In this document: piece by piece, positions 13,139 through 26,341 of the stretch
Layout of the letters: every line of letters starts with the position of its first letter
Numbering within the stretch: position 1 is the first letter of the stretch
From: Castor canadensis
Taxonomy: Eukaryota; Chordata; Mammalia; Rodentia; Castoridae
DNA: 64,000 nt
Direction: 5' to 3'
Assembly (NCBI RefSeq): GCF_047511655.1
Contig: NC_133390.1
Location: 161,546,583 to 161,610,582, forward strand
Program-made: the position numbers and the translations under genes
Notes under the pieces: generated by a model
The model's input: the letters and a program-made list of their open reading frames with translations, nothing else
Told to the model about the DNA's origin: nothing
Database searches by the model: none

Positions 13139-13967
13139 GATGTGTGTGTGCTTGTGGGATGTGGGGGGGATGTGTGTGTGTGGGATGTGTGTGTGTGGGA
13201 TGTGTGTGGGAAGGATATGTGTGTGGGGGGATGTGTGTGGGGGGATGTGGGGGGATGTGTGGGGGGATGTGTGTTTGGGGGGGATGTGTGGAGGGGATGT
13301 GTGTGTGTGGGATGGGTGGGGGAGATGTGTGTTTGGGAGGATGTGTGTGTGTGGGATGTGTGTGGGGGGGATGTGTGTGTTGGGGGATGTGTGGGGGGGG
13401 ATGTGTGTGGGGGGATGTGGGGGGATGTGTGGGGGGATGTGTGTTTGGGGGGGTGATGTGTGGGGGGGATGTGTGTGTGTGGGATGGGTGGGGGAGATGT
13501 GTGTTTGAGGGGATGTGTGTGTGTGGGATGTGTGTTTGGGGGGGATGTGTGGAGGGGATGTGTGTGTGTGGGATGGGTGGGGGAGATGTGTGTTTGGGGG
13601 GATGTGTGTGTGTGGGATGTGTGTTTGGGGGGGATGTGTGTGGGGGGGATGTGGGGGGATGTGTGTGTTGGGGGATGTGTGGGGGGGGATGTGTGTGGGG
13701 GGATGTGGGGGGATGTGTGGGGGGATGTGTGTTTGGGGGGGTGATGTGTGGAGGGGATGTGTGTGTGTGGGATGGGTGGGGGAGATGTGTGTTTGGGGGG
13801 ATGTGTGTGTGTGGGATGTGTGTTTGGGGGGGATGTGTGGAGGGGATGTGTGTGTGGGGGATGTGTGGGGGAGATGTGTGTTTGGGGGGATGTGTGTGTG
13901 TGGGATGTGTGTGGGATGTGTGGGGGGGGATGTGTGTTTGGGGGGTGATGTGTGTGTGGATGTGTGG
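13139..13967. repeat. G-rich GT minisatellite with nested periods
   Basis: Built from 'ggatgtgtgtg', runs of 5-8 G and 'gatgggtgggggagatgtg' blocks. The latter landmark appears near 13311, 13482, 13572 and 13770, with a variant near 13860. A longer block is repeated at an offset of 288 bp (landmarks at 13401 and 13689), and the 13231 landmark lies 170 bp before 13401. The + strand has dense G-quadruplex potential. Open frames of about 200-300 codons in several frames on both strands reflect the absence of stop words in the repeat. It ends about 1.06 kb before the BPI start codon. Confidence 0.95.
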
Positions 13968-14938
13968 TGTCTACCTCCCCCAGGGCTGAGGGGCTTGGAG
14001 TGGTGCGGGATGCAGCCCAGCTCTCCCATCCGTGGAAAAACACTCCCCCTCAACCAGGCTCACCTTAGATTCCGCATCTGTCAGAGGGTGGGAGAGGGGT
14101 GGGGAGGAGAGTGAGCACAGAAGCTTGGTGGCCTGGGAAGAACATTGGCCACGTCGTTTGTTGACAGAAGGAACTTTATAAAACTGACCAGTTTGATCCC
14201 ATTTTTGTTAGAAAGACAACCAGGGGTATCTACGTATGCTTAGGGAGGCGAGGGGAGAGAAGCAAGACTCCAAACTATGCCTCTGCTTGGTTCTGGAAGA
14301 AGGGATTCATGTAATTTTGATTCTCTTGCTCCTTTCTTAAACTTTGGCGGGGAACTTGGATGGGTTTTCAGTCAGTGTCCATTGGGCGCACATTATGTAG
14401 GTTCCCTGGCTCAGAGCGCCTTCTCTCTTCACGGGGACCTGGGGGCAGAAGACAAGCTCAGGTACCCAAGGTCCGACCTCTAGGGAGTCAGTAGCAGAGC
14501 TAGGATTTAAAACCACAGCCAAGGCACTGGACTCCAAAGCCAGGGCATTTAAGCATTCCCACTATCGCCTCTCGGGACAAGGACACAGAAGGTTCTGGTT
14601 TCTTACATGTCTTACTATGGAAAATACCAAAGACATGGAAAATATGGAGAAAAATATAATGAACCCTGATGGACCCACCTCCCAGCTTCAAGGAACTCCT
14701 TAAATGAGGGGGACTTGGGTGGGGCTCAGAGAGGATGGAGTGGGTAAGAAGAGGATCAGGCTCAGAGCCAAAGGTCCCAAGCTATGCAGCCACATGCACG
14801 GGTACAGGTTGCACCTGGGGCTGTCTCAGGGGCTGTGGCCCCAACTTCACTGGAAGTCCCCTCCTTCCCCCTGCCCCCTTCTCCCTCTCCCGCCCGCCCC
14901 CAGCGGGTCCCTTCCTCCTTTCCACATTTTCCTGACTT
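13968..14938. other. BPI upstream flank
   Basis: Unique-looking DNA between the G-rich array and the BPI proximal promoter. A MIR-like piece sits near 14440-14540 ('tcagtagcagagctaggatt'). No coding sequence is called. Confidence 0.45.
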
Positions 14939-15024
14939 GCACTTCCCCAGCCTCCTCCTTTATAAGTCTCTGGTTTCCCTCCAAGGCATTGTGGTTTTGG
15001 CAGCTCTGAAGGACAAGGGAGGAC
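14939..15024 (+). promoter_or_regulatory. BPI: Proximal BPI promoter and 5' leader
   Basis: A TATA-like box, tttataag, lies at 14959-14966, about 60 bases before the start codon, so transcription would begin near 14990. Pyrimidine-rich 'ttcctcc' words just upstream read GGAGGAA on the other strand. They could be Ets/PU.1 sites, which would fit myeloid expression; that is an inference. No transcript data are available here. Confidence 0.5.
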
Positions 15025-15154
15025 ATGGCCAGGGGCCCTGACAACGCGCCAATATGGGCAACCCTGGTGGTGCTAGCCTCCATGGGCACAGCTGTGACAT
15101 TGGCCACCAAACCTGGCATCGTGGCCAGGATCTCCCAGAAGGGCCTGGACTTCG
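15025..15154 (+). CDS. BPI: BPI coding exon 1
   Basis: Signal peptide and start of the mature chain: [14 protein letters not shown]..., then [14 protein letters not shown]. Ends in phase 1 at donor g|gtaatt. The start is the second of the two human Met positions; the first is ACA here. The 2.4-kb intron that follows holds a MIR (16195-16400), a reversed B1 and a composite SINE. Confidence 0.95.
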
Positions 15155-18100
15155 GTAATTGGATGCCTTCCTTCCCTCCTCCCCCATCTTTGAGAAGCAG
15201 TTATTGAGCACCTACTATGTGCAGCCCTTTAAATCTGGTCCCTGGCACCCTCACAGCTCTGCAAGGTAGGCCCCCTGATCCCTGTTTTACATATGAAGAT
15301 GCAGAGTTGCCTGAGGTCACAGGGCTGGGAAGTGGCAGAGCTGGGATTGGAGCTGGCCTACACGGTTCCAAGACCAGTGCCCAGGCCCCCAAGGGTCCTC
15401 ACTGTCCCCTCCCTCTACCCAGCCACACACATGCGCTCCCTTTTCTTCTCACTCTAGCCCTGGGTGGGGTGGGCAGGGCACAGGGGTATGACAGACACTG
15501 CTACTGTCAGTGTCTACAGGTGAGCACACCTTAAAGTCAGCAGGATGGTGAGAGGTGAGCACCTGCCTGCGTTTCGGCTCCTGTCTTGTCCCAGACCCAG
15601 CTTGGGCTGCTCGATGCTGCCTCTTAGTGGCTGGTATGTGAACTGCAGAACCATGGTGATACCCAGCAGAGCAAGGGGAAGGAGGCAGGTCTGGGCCAGG
15701 TGGGGTACCACCGGGCCTGGACAGGACAGGACTCAGGGGACTTGCTATCCCACCTCTAATCCCTACCCCTGTCCACGCAGGACATCTCTGAATACTGGGG
15801 ATGTAGACAGGGTCCCCACACGACTTAGGAGGAAGAGGACAGCCCTACTCCAAACTCAGAGCTGGGGTGGTCCTGCAGGCTTCCTGGGAGCAGAGGCTTA
15901 GCTGAGGACTTTGAACCCAGAAGTCCTCATGCTGTCATAGCTGCCTCAGTTTCCTTTTCTACTTGGGTCCCCTGTGGCAACCAGAGAGTGAGGTCTCTGA
16001 AATGCAGCCAATCTGCTCGTGTGCCCCTCCCCCCTGACAGTATTCAGTGGCTCCCCAGGGTCTTCAGAGGCTACTTTCTGGTTGGCATTTGAGACCCTTC
16101 AGGTCTCCTGAGGACTTACAGATCCGGTTTTCTTTCTCCTCCAGGCAGTGAACATGTGTGACAGCTTATTTTTGAGCCCCTAGAAGGCCTAACCCATGAC
16201 ACGGGCTCTGGAACCAGGAGGCCTGAATTCAGACTCTGGCAGCTTTGTGGTTTTGAATAAAGCACTTAAGCTTTCTGAACCTCAGTTTCCCCATCTGTGA
16301 AATGGGCATGATGACAGGACCTTTTTCCTAGGACGGTTCAGAGTGCAGCCTAGAACATTGCCTGGCAAGAGTAAGAGCCTAATAGACTTATAATTGTTAT
16401 TTTTACTGTTCACAAGCTAGCTCCTAGAAAACACAAAGCCTGATGTAAGTGTCCTTCACCTTGATACTTCCTCCAGCTGGGGTAATGTGTTTGTCTGTTA
16501 ATTGGCTCTTCGACGCTGTTAGCCACATAATAACTCATGCAGAATTCCTGCCTTCGGGGCACTCATTTATTTATCCAATGACTAAGAAGTGCCAGGCACT
16601 GTGGAGCGTGTCAGAGACACGCTCACAAATAAAACCCGCACTGCTGCCAACCTCGGGGGCTTCCATCCGCGAGGGAGAGAGCCATTAATCACAGACGCAT
16701 AATTGCACGTGGTCACGGAGGCTCTGAAGGAGACGTCTGTAGCATTGCGAACACGGTAACAAGGGGGTTCTCTGGGCTACTGGATCAGGGAAGCTTCCCA
16801 ACGGAAGTGATAATCAAGCTGAATGGAAGATGGCCAGGTGAATATGAGAGGAAAGTGTTTCCCAGGCAGCAGGAATAGCACATGCAAAGGTCCTGTGGGG
16901 AGAGTCAAAAGGAGAGAGGTAGGGTGTGTGTAGGGGTATAGCAAAGAATGAGAATGGAGAGGGTGTGCGTGACTGGCTGTTAGCGAATTATAGCCAGGGC
17001 TGAATGTGGCCTTCTACATGTTTTTCTGTGGTTTATGAGCTAAGAATCTTTTTCGTTTTAATTTTTATTTTTTGGAGAGAAGGTCTTTCTATGTAGCCCA
17101 GGTTGGCTTTGAACTCTAGATCTTCCTGTCTTAGCTTCCCAAGTCCTGGGATGGTTTTTATATTTTTAAATGGCTGAAAAATCTGCCAGGCACTGGTGGC
17201 TCAAGTCTGTAATCCTAGCTACTCAGGAGGCAGAGATCAGGACGATGGCTGTTTGAAGCCAGCCTGGCTGGGCAAACAGTTCATGAGACCCTATCTCAAA
17301 AATACCAGTCACAAAAAAGGGCTGGTGGAGTGGCTTAAGCCCCAGTACCACCAAAAAAAAAAGGCTGAATAATCAAAAGAACACCTCACAAGATGTGAAA
17401 ATTACAGGAAATGCAAATTCCAGTGTGAATAAATAAAGTTTTAGAACATAGCCACATTTGCTTTTTTTTTTTTTTACATATTGTCTGTGGCTGCTTTTGC
17501 TCAGGCCCTTTCTGATGGCCCTGCTAGCGGATGTCCCATCTCCCTCTCCACCCGCCTTTGTCCCTCAGCCTGCCAGCAGGGAGTGACCGTTCTGCAGAAG
17601 CAGCTGCAGAAGATCCGAGTTCCCGACTTGTCAGGAAGGTTCAAGGTGAAGCACATTGGGAAAGTACATTACAGCGTCTACAGGTAAGGCTTGTCACAAC
17701 CTGGTCCTTAGGACACAGGACTTGCCGTATAGCAGGGCCACCAAGACCCGGACTCACACAGCCACAAACTCCTCAACTTAGGATCCCAAAGCCCGTGCTG
17801 ACCCCATCCCAAGGGGACACAAGCCACCATGCTGAGCCTGGAGCAAGCCATGAACACTCTTTCTGACACTCCCCATGACTCTCTGGGGAGATGTCATGAA
17901 CCCTAAAATTCTGTGCCAGGCCCATGCATTAGTTAGGATTTGGGTGGAGTGTCAGGGACAGAAAGCTAATCTCAAATGGCCAAAAACTTTATTGGCTCAC
18001 ATGACTGAAAAGTCCCCGGAGCAGTCCAGGTTCAGCGGGAGTCAGACGCAAATGTCATTGGACCCTGCTCCTTTCTTATGCCACCACTCAGCATCACTTC

Positions 18101-18510
18101 CTTGGAGAGGCCTAATTCCCGGGCACAGTGTCCCCATCCAGAGACAAGCAAGCCACCTGAAACTCCGCCTCAGCATTCCGTTCTGGAAGGAGAGGACCAT
18201 CTTCTTGCAACTCAGACAAAAGCCTGGAGATTCGCTCTCATTGACCCGTCTTAGGTCATGGGCGCACCCCTGAACCCACAGCTGAGGCAGGGAATGGGAC
18301 ACATTGATTGGCCAAGCCCAAGCCACACCCTAAAGCTCTCCCCGCCCCCTAAGACAGCAGAAGAGTCAGCTTTCTTTGGTGTGTTGTGTAACAGGGGTGG
18401 GAGGGGCCCCCACCAAATTCTGCTATCACAAGAAGGGGGTGTGGGTGCTGGGTAGGAGATCCACAAGTGTCCCCTACAGAATTTTAAGCCCCCATTCACT
18501 CTCATGCACG

Positions 18511-18556
<46 letters not shown>

Positions 18557-19932
18557 TGCATGCATTTTGGCAGCCCTGGGGTTTGAACTCAGGGCCTCAC
18601 ACTTGCTAAGCAGATGCTCTATCTCTCTGCCAGCCTTCCACAAATATTTTGAGCTCCTACTCTATGTGTCTGACCTAGTAGGCTCTGGGCTACAATAGTG
18701 AAGACAGACAGACAGACAGACACAGTCCACACCTTTCCAGAGTCAATAGTTTAACATTTGCTGCCTTCGTTGATAGTCACACACCCTGCAAGATAGAGAT
18801 GACTGTGCCCATTTTACAAACCAAGAGACTGAGGCTGGGGATAACTGGATGATATGCGCAGGGTAGCAGAACAGTATGTTGAGGAGGAGGCAGTTCAAGG
18901 GCAGCTCTGTCTGCCTTGGAAGATTCTCCAGCCCCACATTTGCTGAGGCTGCTCCTGGAGCTTCTGGATGACCCCTGGAATGGTTGGTGGGGAGGCCCTT
19001 AACCAAGTTCTCACCAGGCACCCAGGAATCTGACCACCCGTTTCTCTCATACAGCATAACTATCGTCAGATTCCAGCTTCCCAGTCCCCAGATAAGGCTG
19101 CAGCCTGGTGTGGGCCTTAAACTCTCCATCAACAGTGCCAGCGTCCAGGTCAAGGGCAGGTGCAAGGCGAGAAAGCGTTTTATGTGAGTCTGTGTGCTGT
19201 GCCAGGGGGTTGCTGGGCAAACTTCTGGTGGTATTTGTTGGGAATGCCTCAGTTCTGCCTTGCCCACTACCACTTCTTGTCACAGGGCTTCTTGGTGAAT
19301 TTTCTACCGGAAAAGCTCCAACATAAACCTTGGTGTCCCAGTGCAAGACACTACAAGGCCAAGTTGGTGCATGTGGATCAGAATGAATTCCCTTTCTCAG
19401 CCAGCTATTGCTGTGTAACAAACATCCCAAGCTCAGGGGCTTAAAACAACCGTCATGCTGTCATCTTATGTACCGTGTGGCAGCTGGGGTGGGCCTAGCT
19501 GACAGGCTTGGCTCCTCTGAGCTCCTGTGGCTGCGCAGAACACATTCATGTGACAGAAAAGGTGCAGAAAGGCAAAGCAGAAACATGCCGGTCATCTTAA
19601 GACAGGTTCAGAAATGGCCCATGCTCCCTTCTACTCACACACCGTTGTCACTGGCCAACCCCAAAGTCAAGAGCAAGGAAATGCAGCCCCCACTCCCAGG
19701 CAGGCACGGGAAAAGTCTGGATGCAGGGGGCCAGGGAAGAATGGGGCAACTCTGAGTCTTGATGTTGGGGTCTCCCCCAGTGACCCTGCTACTAATAACT
19801 GGGGTGCAAAGCAAGAGTCATTTTGAGAATGTCCTCTGCAGAAGCCATGCAAGGTGAAGAGAGGAGCGTGAGTCTGCTCACCCTCACAGTCAGAATCGCT
19901 ACCTGGGCTCTTTGTCATCTATTCTTTCATTT

Positions 19933-19963
<31 letters not shown>

Positions 19964-22900
19964 AAAGAGCAACCCCACTTCACCACACTCCAGAAAAGTT
20001 AACAAAGCAGTCATGTTCACTGCCTTACACAAAATGCATTTTGTCCCCAAGGGAACACTTATTAACCTCATTAACGAATTAATGGGGCAGTAATTGTTTA
20101 AGGTCCCTGGCCCCAAACCCTCAGATTTTTAGTGGCAAAACTGAAATATAACTCTGTTTTCTGATTGCTGATCCAGGGCCTTGGTGAGGAAATGCAAGCT
20201 CAGAGAGGTTAAGAAACATGCTCAAAGTCACACAGCAACGGTGTTAAGAGCTCTGCCTCTTCTCCCTGCACTGTCTATTCCCCCAGAGTTGGGAACAACA
20301 GGGGACCTGCCTTCCAGCCCTGGTATAAAGTTGGAGTGACCATGGGGACACAAATGCTCCTCTCGGGTCACTTCTCCTTGTCCTCTTTCAGCAAAGCAAG
20401 TGGCAAGTTTGACCTGAGTTTAGACGGCATCTCCATTTCGGCTGATCTGAAGCTGGGCAGTGACCCCACCTCGGGTCACATCACCATCGCCTGCTCCAGC
20501 TGCAGCAGCCATATCAACAGTGTCCATCTGCGCTTCAAGAAAAGCATAGTGGGGTAGGTCTCCTCTCCCAGGCTGAGGGCCCTGAAGGAGACATCGCGCA
20601 GCCTGCACTCTGAACACACAGCAGAGCAGCCTCCACCAGGGCCTTGTCCAGAACCTTGAGTGGGGGCAGGGTCGGGCCACAGGTGAAGCAGACAAGGCCA
20701 GCACTGAGCACTTACTTTGCTCCAGGCTTGTGCTAAGCATTTTATTTATTTACATTTTTGGCAGTACTGAGGTTTGAACTCAGGGCCTAGCCCTTGCTAG
20801 GCAGGGGCTCTACCACTTGACCTTTAGTTTATTTTTCAGATAGGGTGTCATGCTTTTTCCCAGATGGCCTTGGACTGGATCCTCCTGCCTCTACTTCCTG
20901 AGTAGCTGGGATTACAGGCAAGCACCACCACACCCAGCTTATAGCCCACCTTATAGCTGTGCTAGATTATGCAATGCTTATCTCAAACCTACAGGCATGT
21001 GTCCATCCATCCATCCCACAAATATCTACTGATCCATCAGGCACTCGTAAAAATGTGGTGATAAGTAGTGCTGACCAAAGGCTTCCTGTATGCCAGCACT
21101 GTTTCAGCATGCACGTGACCCCATGCTGTCCACATGACTGAGAAGGGCTTGAACCAAGGCACAGAGAGAATAGAAAATAATCTCCTAGCTAGTGAGTGTG
21201 TAAGGTCAGGTCTGTCTGTCCCCAGACTCTCAGCCACACAGCCCTGTTCTCTTAAAGTCCCCAAGCCCAGTGGGGAAGATAAGCATCGATCACACATCAC
21301 TAATGAGTGGCTCACCTGTAATTACACAAAGAGATAAGAAGGAAAAGAGGTACAAAGTGTTGAGGACACACAAAGCAGGAGGATCTGACCCAGTGTTGGG
21401 GCTGGCCATTCTTCCTTGATGAAATGACATTTGAACTTTGATGAAAAGAGCAAATAGCAGATAATTAGGTAGATGTTGGGGGTGGGGTGTTTTAAGTGGT
21501 GGGAACAGCACATGCAAAGGCACTGTGGTGGGAGGACACACAGGTCCCAGAAGACAAGGCAGGCTAATGCAGCTGGTGTGCAGAGAGGAGGGCAGTGGTG
21601 AGGACTGGGGTGGGGGTAGGGGCCAACCGTGCAGCTATTAAGGAAATAACCCCCAAAACAGGCTGCTGCAAATATGGGGTATGCACAGTTGGAACCGAGG
21701 GACAAGGGTGTCAAGGCGTGATTAGAGGAGGGAGGAAGGCTTTCCAGATGAGGTGGCCTCCTGAATCCAACTCAGGGACATCTGGGGGCCTAAGGTATGT
21801 CCCCCAACCTGTCAACCTCCAGGTGGCTGATCCAACTATTCCGCAAGAAAATCAATTCCATCCTCCGGGAGAAAATAAACAGCCAGGTAGGAGGAGCGCA
21901 GAGTCCCAGTGGTAGCCAGAGCGGGAGACCCTCAGCCATATCCTCCAGCCCCGCTGGACCCTGCTGCTCAAACCAGCCCTTTGGTGTCTCTCGAGCCCTT
22001 TGAAACCCCAAATCCAGCTCCAGAAACCGCCTGTGTGCATTGAACTGAGAGACCAGGAAAGGGCGCTCCCCACCCACAGCAAGCCCCCCCACCCTGCCCC
22101 AGCCTCCCCCGTCTTTCTCCCCTTCTCCTTTCCTCCCAAAGCCTGCTGGCTTCTTCCTCCACCCCACCCAGCCCCTGCCTGGGTACACACACCACTGATG
22201 AGATTTTCGGCCTTGGCCACACCCAAGATGCATGAGTACAGCCCATTCCTTGAGGTTTCCCAATCTCACCCACATCTGAACCCCCTGCCAGCTTCTTCCA
22301 CTAAGAAGCTGGACTGGTTTTCCGTTAACAAACCACCAGCTCCCGAGACAACCCTGAGCCGGGCTGCTCAGACAGACCCCTTTGGTCTCAAAGGGCAAAT
22401 AAGTTTCAGCTTTCTCCACAGGGTAGTGGGGAGCCATTGAAAGTTTTAGACAGTGGTGACCTGGCTAGATCTATGCTTTGGAAGAAGTCCCTGTGAGGAT
22501 GACTGGAGGGGTAGAGTGGGGAACAGAAAGACCTTTGGGGAGGTGTGTGCAGCCTGCTGGGTGGGAGACGGAGTTTCCTGGTCACAGGAAACGTCCATCT
22601 ATCTGAAAATACTGTGCCATTATTATTATTATTACGATTTTTTTAAAAAAGGGCAACCAATGTGTGACTGTCAAGATACATAGCAGTGGCCCGATGCCAG
22701 TGGCTCACCCCTGTAATCCTAGCTACGCAGGAGGCAGAGATCAAGAGAATCATGGTTCAAAGCCAGCTGGGTCAAATAGTTCGCAAGACCCTATCTCAAA
22801 CAAAACCCATCACAAAAAAGACTGGTGGAGTGGTTCAAGTGGTAGAGCATATGCTTACCAAGCGGGAGGCCCTGGGTTCAAAGCCCAGTACCACCAGAAA

Positions 22901-25900
22901 AAAAAAAGATACATAGCAACGAATGATAGAATGGGGTCAGGGCCAGAATCCCTGGGGTAACCGCTGTGTGACTCTGAACAAATGACTTGATCTTTCTGAA
23001 CTTCGGTTTTGCCAACCAGAAAATGAGGACAAGCACACTTCTTTCACAAAGGTGTTGTGAGGCCATGAGATAACGCAGATCACATGTTCGCCACTAGCCT
23101 GGTCCCCAGCAGCTGAGCTTTCTGTACAACTAATGCTGAGGGGCGGGGGGAGCCGCACTAACACCTCGGGCAGTTGATTATTTCTTGGTACTGCTGAGAA
23201 CAGCCAAGCTTACAGGTAAGGCAGCGGCTGGAAATGGTGAAGAAGGTGAGGGCGAGGAGGAAGGGACTGCCCTCCCCCCGTGCTGAGAACTCTGCGTGAG
23301 GGAGGTTATCCTAGGCCCCCATTTTACAGCTGAGCAAGCTGAGACCCAGAGTGACAGAGATGCTCTGGGATTGAATTCCCGCTTCCACCTCCACAGAGGC
23401 AAAGCCCTGCAGGGTACGGGGTCCCTGAGTGAATGGATGAGGGAGGCCAGGAGGGGCTGGACACTGGGAGAAGGGAACTGGGGGTCCAAGGAGGATGCCA
23501 GGCGGTGGGCACCTTGGGGAGGGAGCCTGGGTCTATGGGAAGCAGGTGAGTTGCTGCTTGCTTCTGGTAGCCATGACCAAATTACCTGAGAGAACAGCTT
23601 AAGGGAAGAAAGATTTCCTCAGTCCATGGTCATTGGCTCCCCTGACACCACGCCTGGGGTGAGAGCATGTGGAAGAGGGGACTGTTCCCCTCAAGGTGGA
23701 CAGGAAGCAGAGGGAAGGGGACACAGAGGAGCCAGGACAAGGACATGCCCCCAGTGACTTACTTCCTCCTGCTCCACATGCAGCTTGGAACGCTACGTGA
23801 CTGTGTCACCTGCATGTCATGCTCTGTTCCTTTTCCTGATCGCCTGTGCTCTAGTCCTTTCCCTGCCATGGAATATCCTTGGTGGCTATTTATGTTTTCT
23901 GTTGTAATGTGGGTTTTTCGTCAGGGGTTGTGCTGTTTTTCTCTTCTTTATCTGTTGTTGCTGACTCAGATCCTTCCTGGGACGGGGTGGTGGGTGGGCG
24001 CGAGCCAGGCGGTGGTCAGCTTTTGCTGACCTGTGCTTTTGGGAGCGGGGTCAGTCTCTCTGCTCAGGTCCCAGTGGGTGCTCTCACAGTTAGGGCTGGC
24101 TTATGAAATGGTCCTCACACACTCATGCGTTGAACACTTGGTCCCCAGATGGCAGCGCTAGTTTGGGAGGTTCTGGAAACGTCAGAAAGTAGGGCTTTTG
24201 TGAGGTAATTAGGTTTAAATTTGAGCGTGAGGTTGAGGCTCCCCTGAGGACATTGGTGGCTTTGTAAGAAGAGGTCGAGACCTGAGCTAAACACACGCTT
24301 GCTCTGCCTCGCCATGTGATGCCCACCCCAATGTTATGATGCAGCAAGATGGCAGATGGAGGCACCCTTCCCTTGGACTTCCTGGCCTCCAGAACTGTGA
24401 GCAGAATAAACCTCTGGCTTTTATCAATTACCTGATCTCAGGTACTTCGCTATAGCCACAGGAAACAGACCTAGCAGCTTGTTGCAACCATTAGGTCCAA
24501 AGGCCAGTTCCCACTGTGGGAAACCCTCGCTCACCACCTCTTTGCTTCTCCCTAGATCTGCAAGATAGTAACCAAGTCTGTGTCCTCTAAGCTGCAGCCT
24601 TATATCCAGACTCTTCCAGGTGAGGCTGGTGGGGACTGAGGGGAGGGGAGGGAGGCAGGGTGGAGTGACAGGCCAGTGTGGGAAGGGAGAGGGCAGGCTA
24701 TTTTCAAGTACAGCTGGCCTTGGACCAGGTCTTGTGGGAAGTCCAGAAGTACAGTAAGGTAGCACCCCATGGCCACTCAGTCCTCCAGCCTGACGGGGGC
24801 CATACAACCCAAAACCCCAGCTCTCTGAGGACAGACACAAGGCCATTTGGTCATTCTCTCTGGACCTAAGTTCTCACATTCTTCAAATGGGGCTGTCACC
24901 CTGTCCTCAAGCACTGGGTGAACTGCAAAAAGCAGCCACAGGCAAGGGGCTCCTTCCAGTTGAGTGCCCACAAAGGGCTCTATTTGCCCCACTTCACACA
25001 TGTGGAAACTGAGGCTCAAGGAAGCCATGACTTGGTCAGGATCCCAGAGCCACTAAGAGGCAGAAGCAGAGTCCCAATTTGAAGTTTGCTTTCTAAACAG
25101 CTGGCAAACTGCTAGCAGGAATGCCTCCGCACAGAGCAGGGCATGGCCAGCCCATGGCCCACGCTCATTAAGATGCATTTCCTGCTTTGGGACAGGGGTC
25201 CACGGGGCATAGGCAGTGCAGGTCCAGGGCTTGGCCTCAGAGGCAGGAAAAGGTTTTGATTTGCGCCCAGGCTTCATCCCTTGCTAGCTGGGTGTCCTGG
25301 ACCAGCCAGACTGGGGAACCCCAGCTTCTTCCCTCTGACTCAGGGAGGGGTGGGAGTGGCTAATGTTTATCCTCTTCTCATTGGCCTTGACCTCTGTGAG
25401 AAACAGAGACCCTGCAGCCAGAGGTAGCATGGTCCGGCTGGGGCTGGTGTCCCACTGATAACCACCTCCTGGCTTCTGAGCCTGGGCGTGTAAAGGGAGA
25501 TGGACCTGCTCACCTGTCCTCCAGCATCTGTGAGGCTCCTGGCACCACCCCTACTTCACACACAACAAACAGTGGCTCGAGAAGATGAGGACTGGTCCAA
25601 GGTCATGTAGAGTTTGATTCCAGCCCAGCTGTCTCTTTGTCCCCTTGACCTTGTGTTTTGGCCACTCATCTTGGGGCTGTTGGAAAAAGGGCATAAAGTG
25701 GCCTGTGAGTGTGGGGTATGGGTCATTTTCTTTAAGGGGAGCTCAGGGAGGCCTTCTTGGAGGAGGTGGAATGGAGCTGGCACTACAGCTCTCCATCTAA
25801 CTTAAGGGGCTTGGCATGGGAGCCAGCTCATCGTGCATCTACCTTGTCTCTAGTGACAGCCAAAGTCGATGCTGTGGCTGGGATTGACTATCATCTGGTG

Positions 25901-26303
25901 GCACCTCTGACAGCCACAGCTGACAACCTGGATGGGCAGCTAAAGGTGAGGTGTGCATGGAGAATCCACATTCACGGCTCTGCCTCAACCATCCCGGAGT
26001 TCCCCAGAATCCTTCTCAACCAATCTCACAATGACTCATTTGCCTCACTTTCTATCTGCCTTCCTCCTTCCCCCTACTCCAGCTATGCTGGCTCCCTCTC
26101 ATTCCAGAAACTCACTATGCCTGCCACCTGCTCAGGGTCTTTGCACTTGCTGTTGCCGCTGCTTGTTGGAGTGCTCTCCCCCACCCCAAGATATGCCCAT
26201 GGCTCCCCACTGCTTCCTTCCAGTCTTTGCCCAAGTAGTCCTGGATCATTCTCACTGAAAGAGCTCCCTCCGCACTCAGCTGCACCTTTCTCTCACTCTC
26301 TCT

Positions 26304-26341
<38 letters not shown>

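Noticed and set aside
12973-14043. Minus-strand frame of 356 codons rich in His, Pro and Thr, with similar Cys/Gly/Val-rich frames on the + strand
   Set aside because: They arise because the GT/G repeat lacks stop codons in several frames; no gene features and no homologue pattern.
18743-19273. Minus-strand frame of 176 codons
   Set aside because: Overlaps BPI exon 3 in antisense; a shadow of the real exon and its flank.
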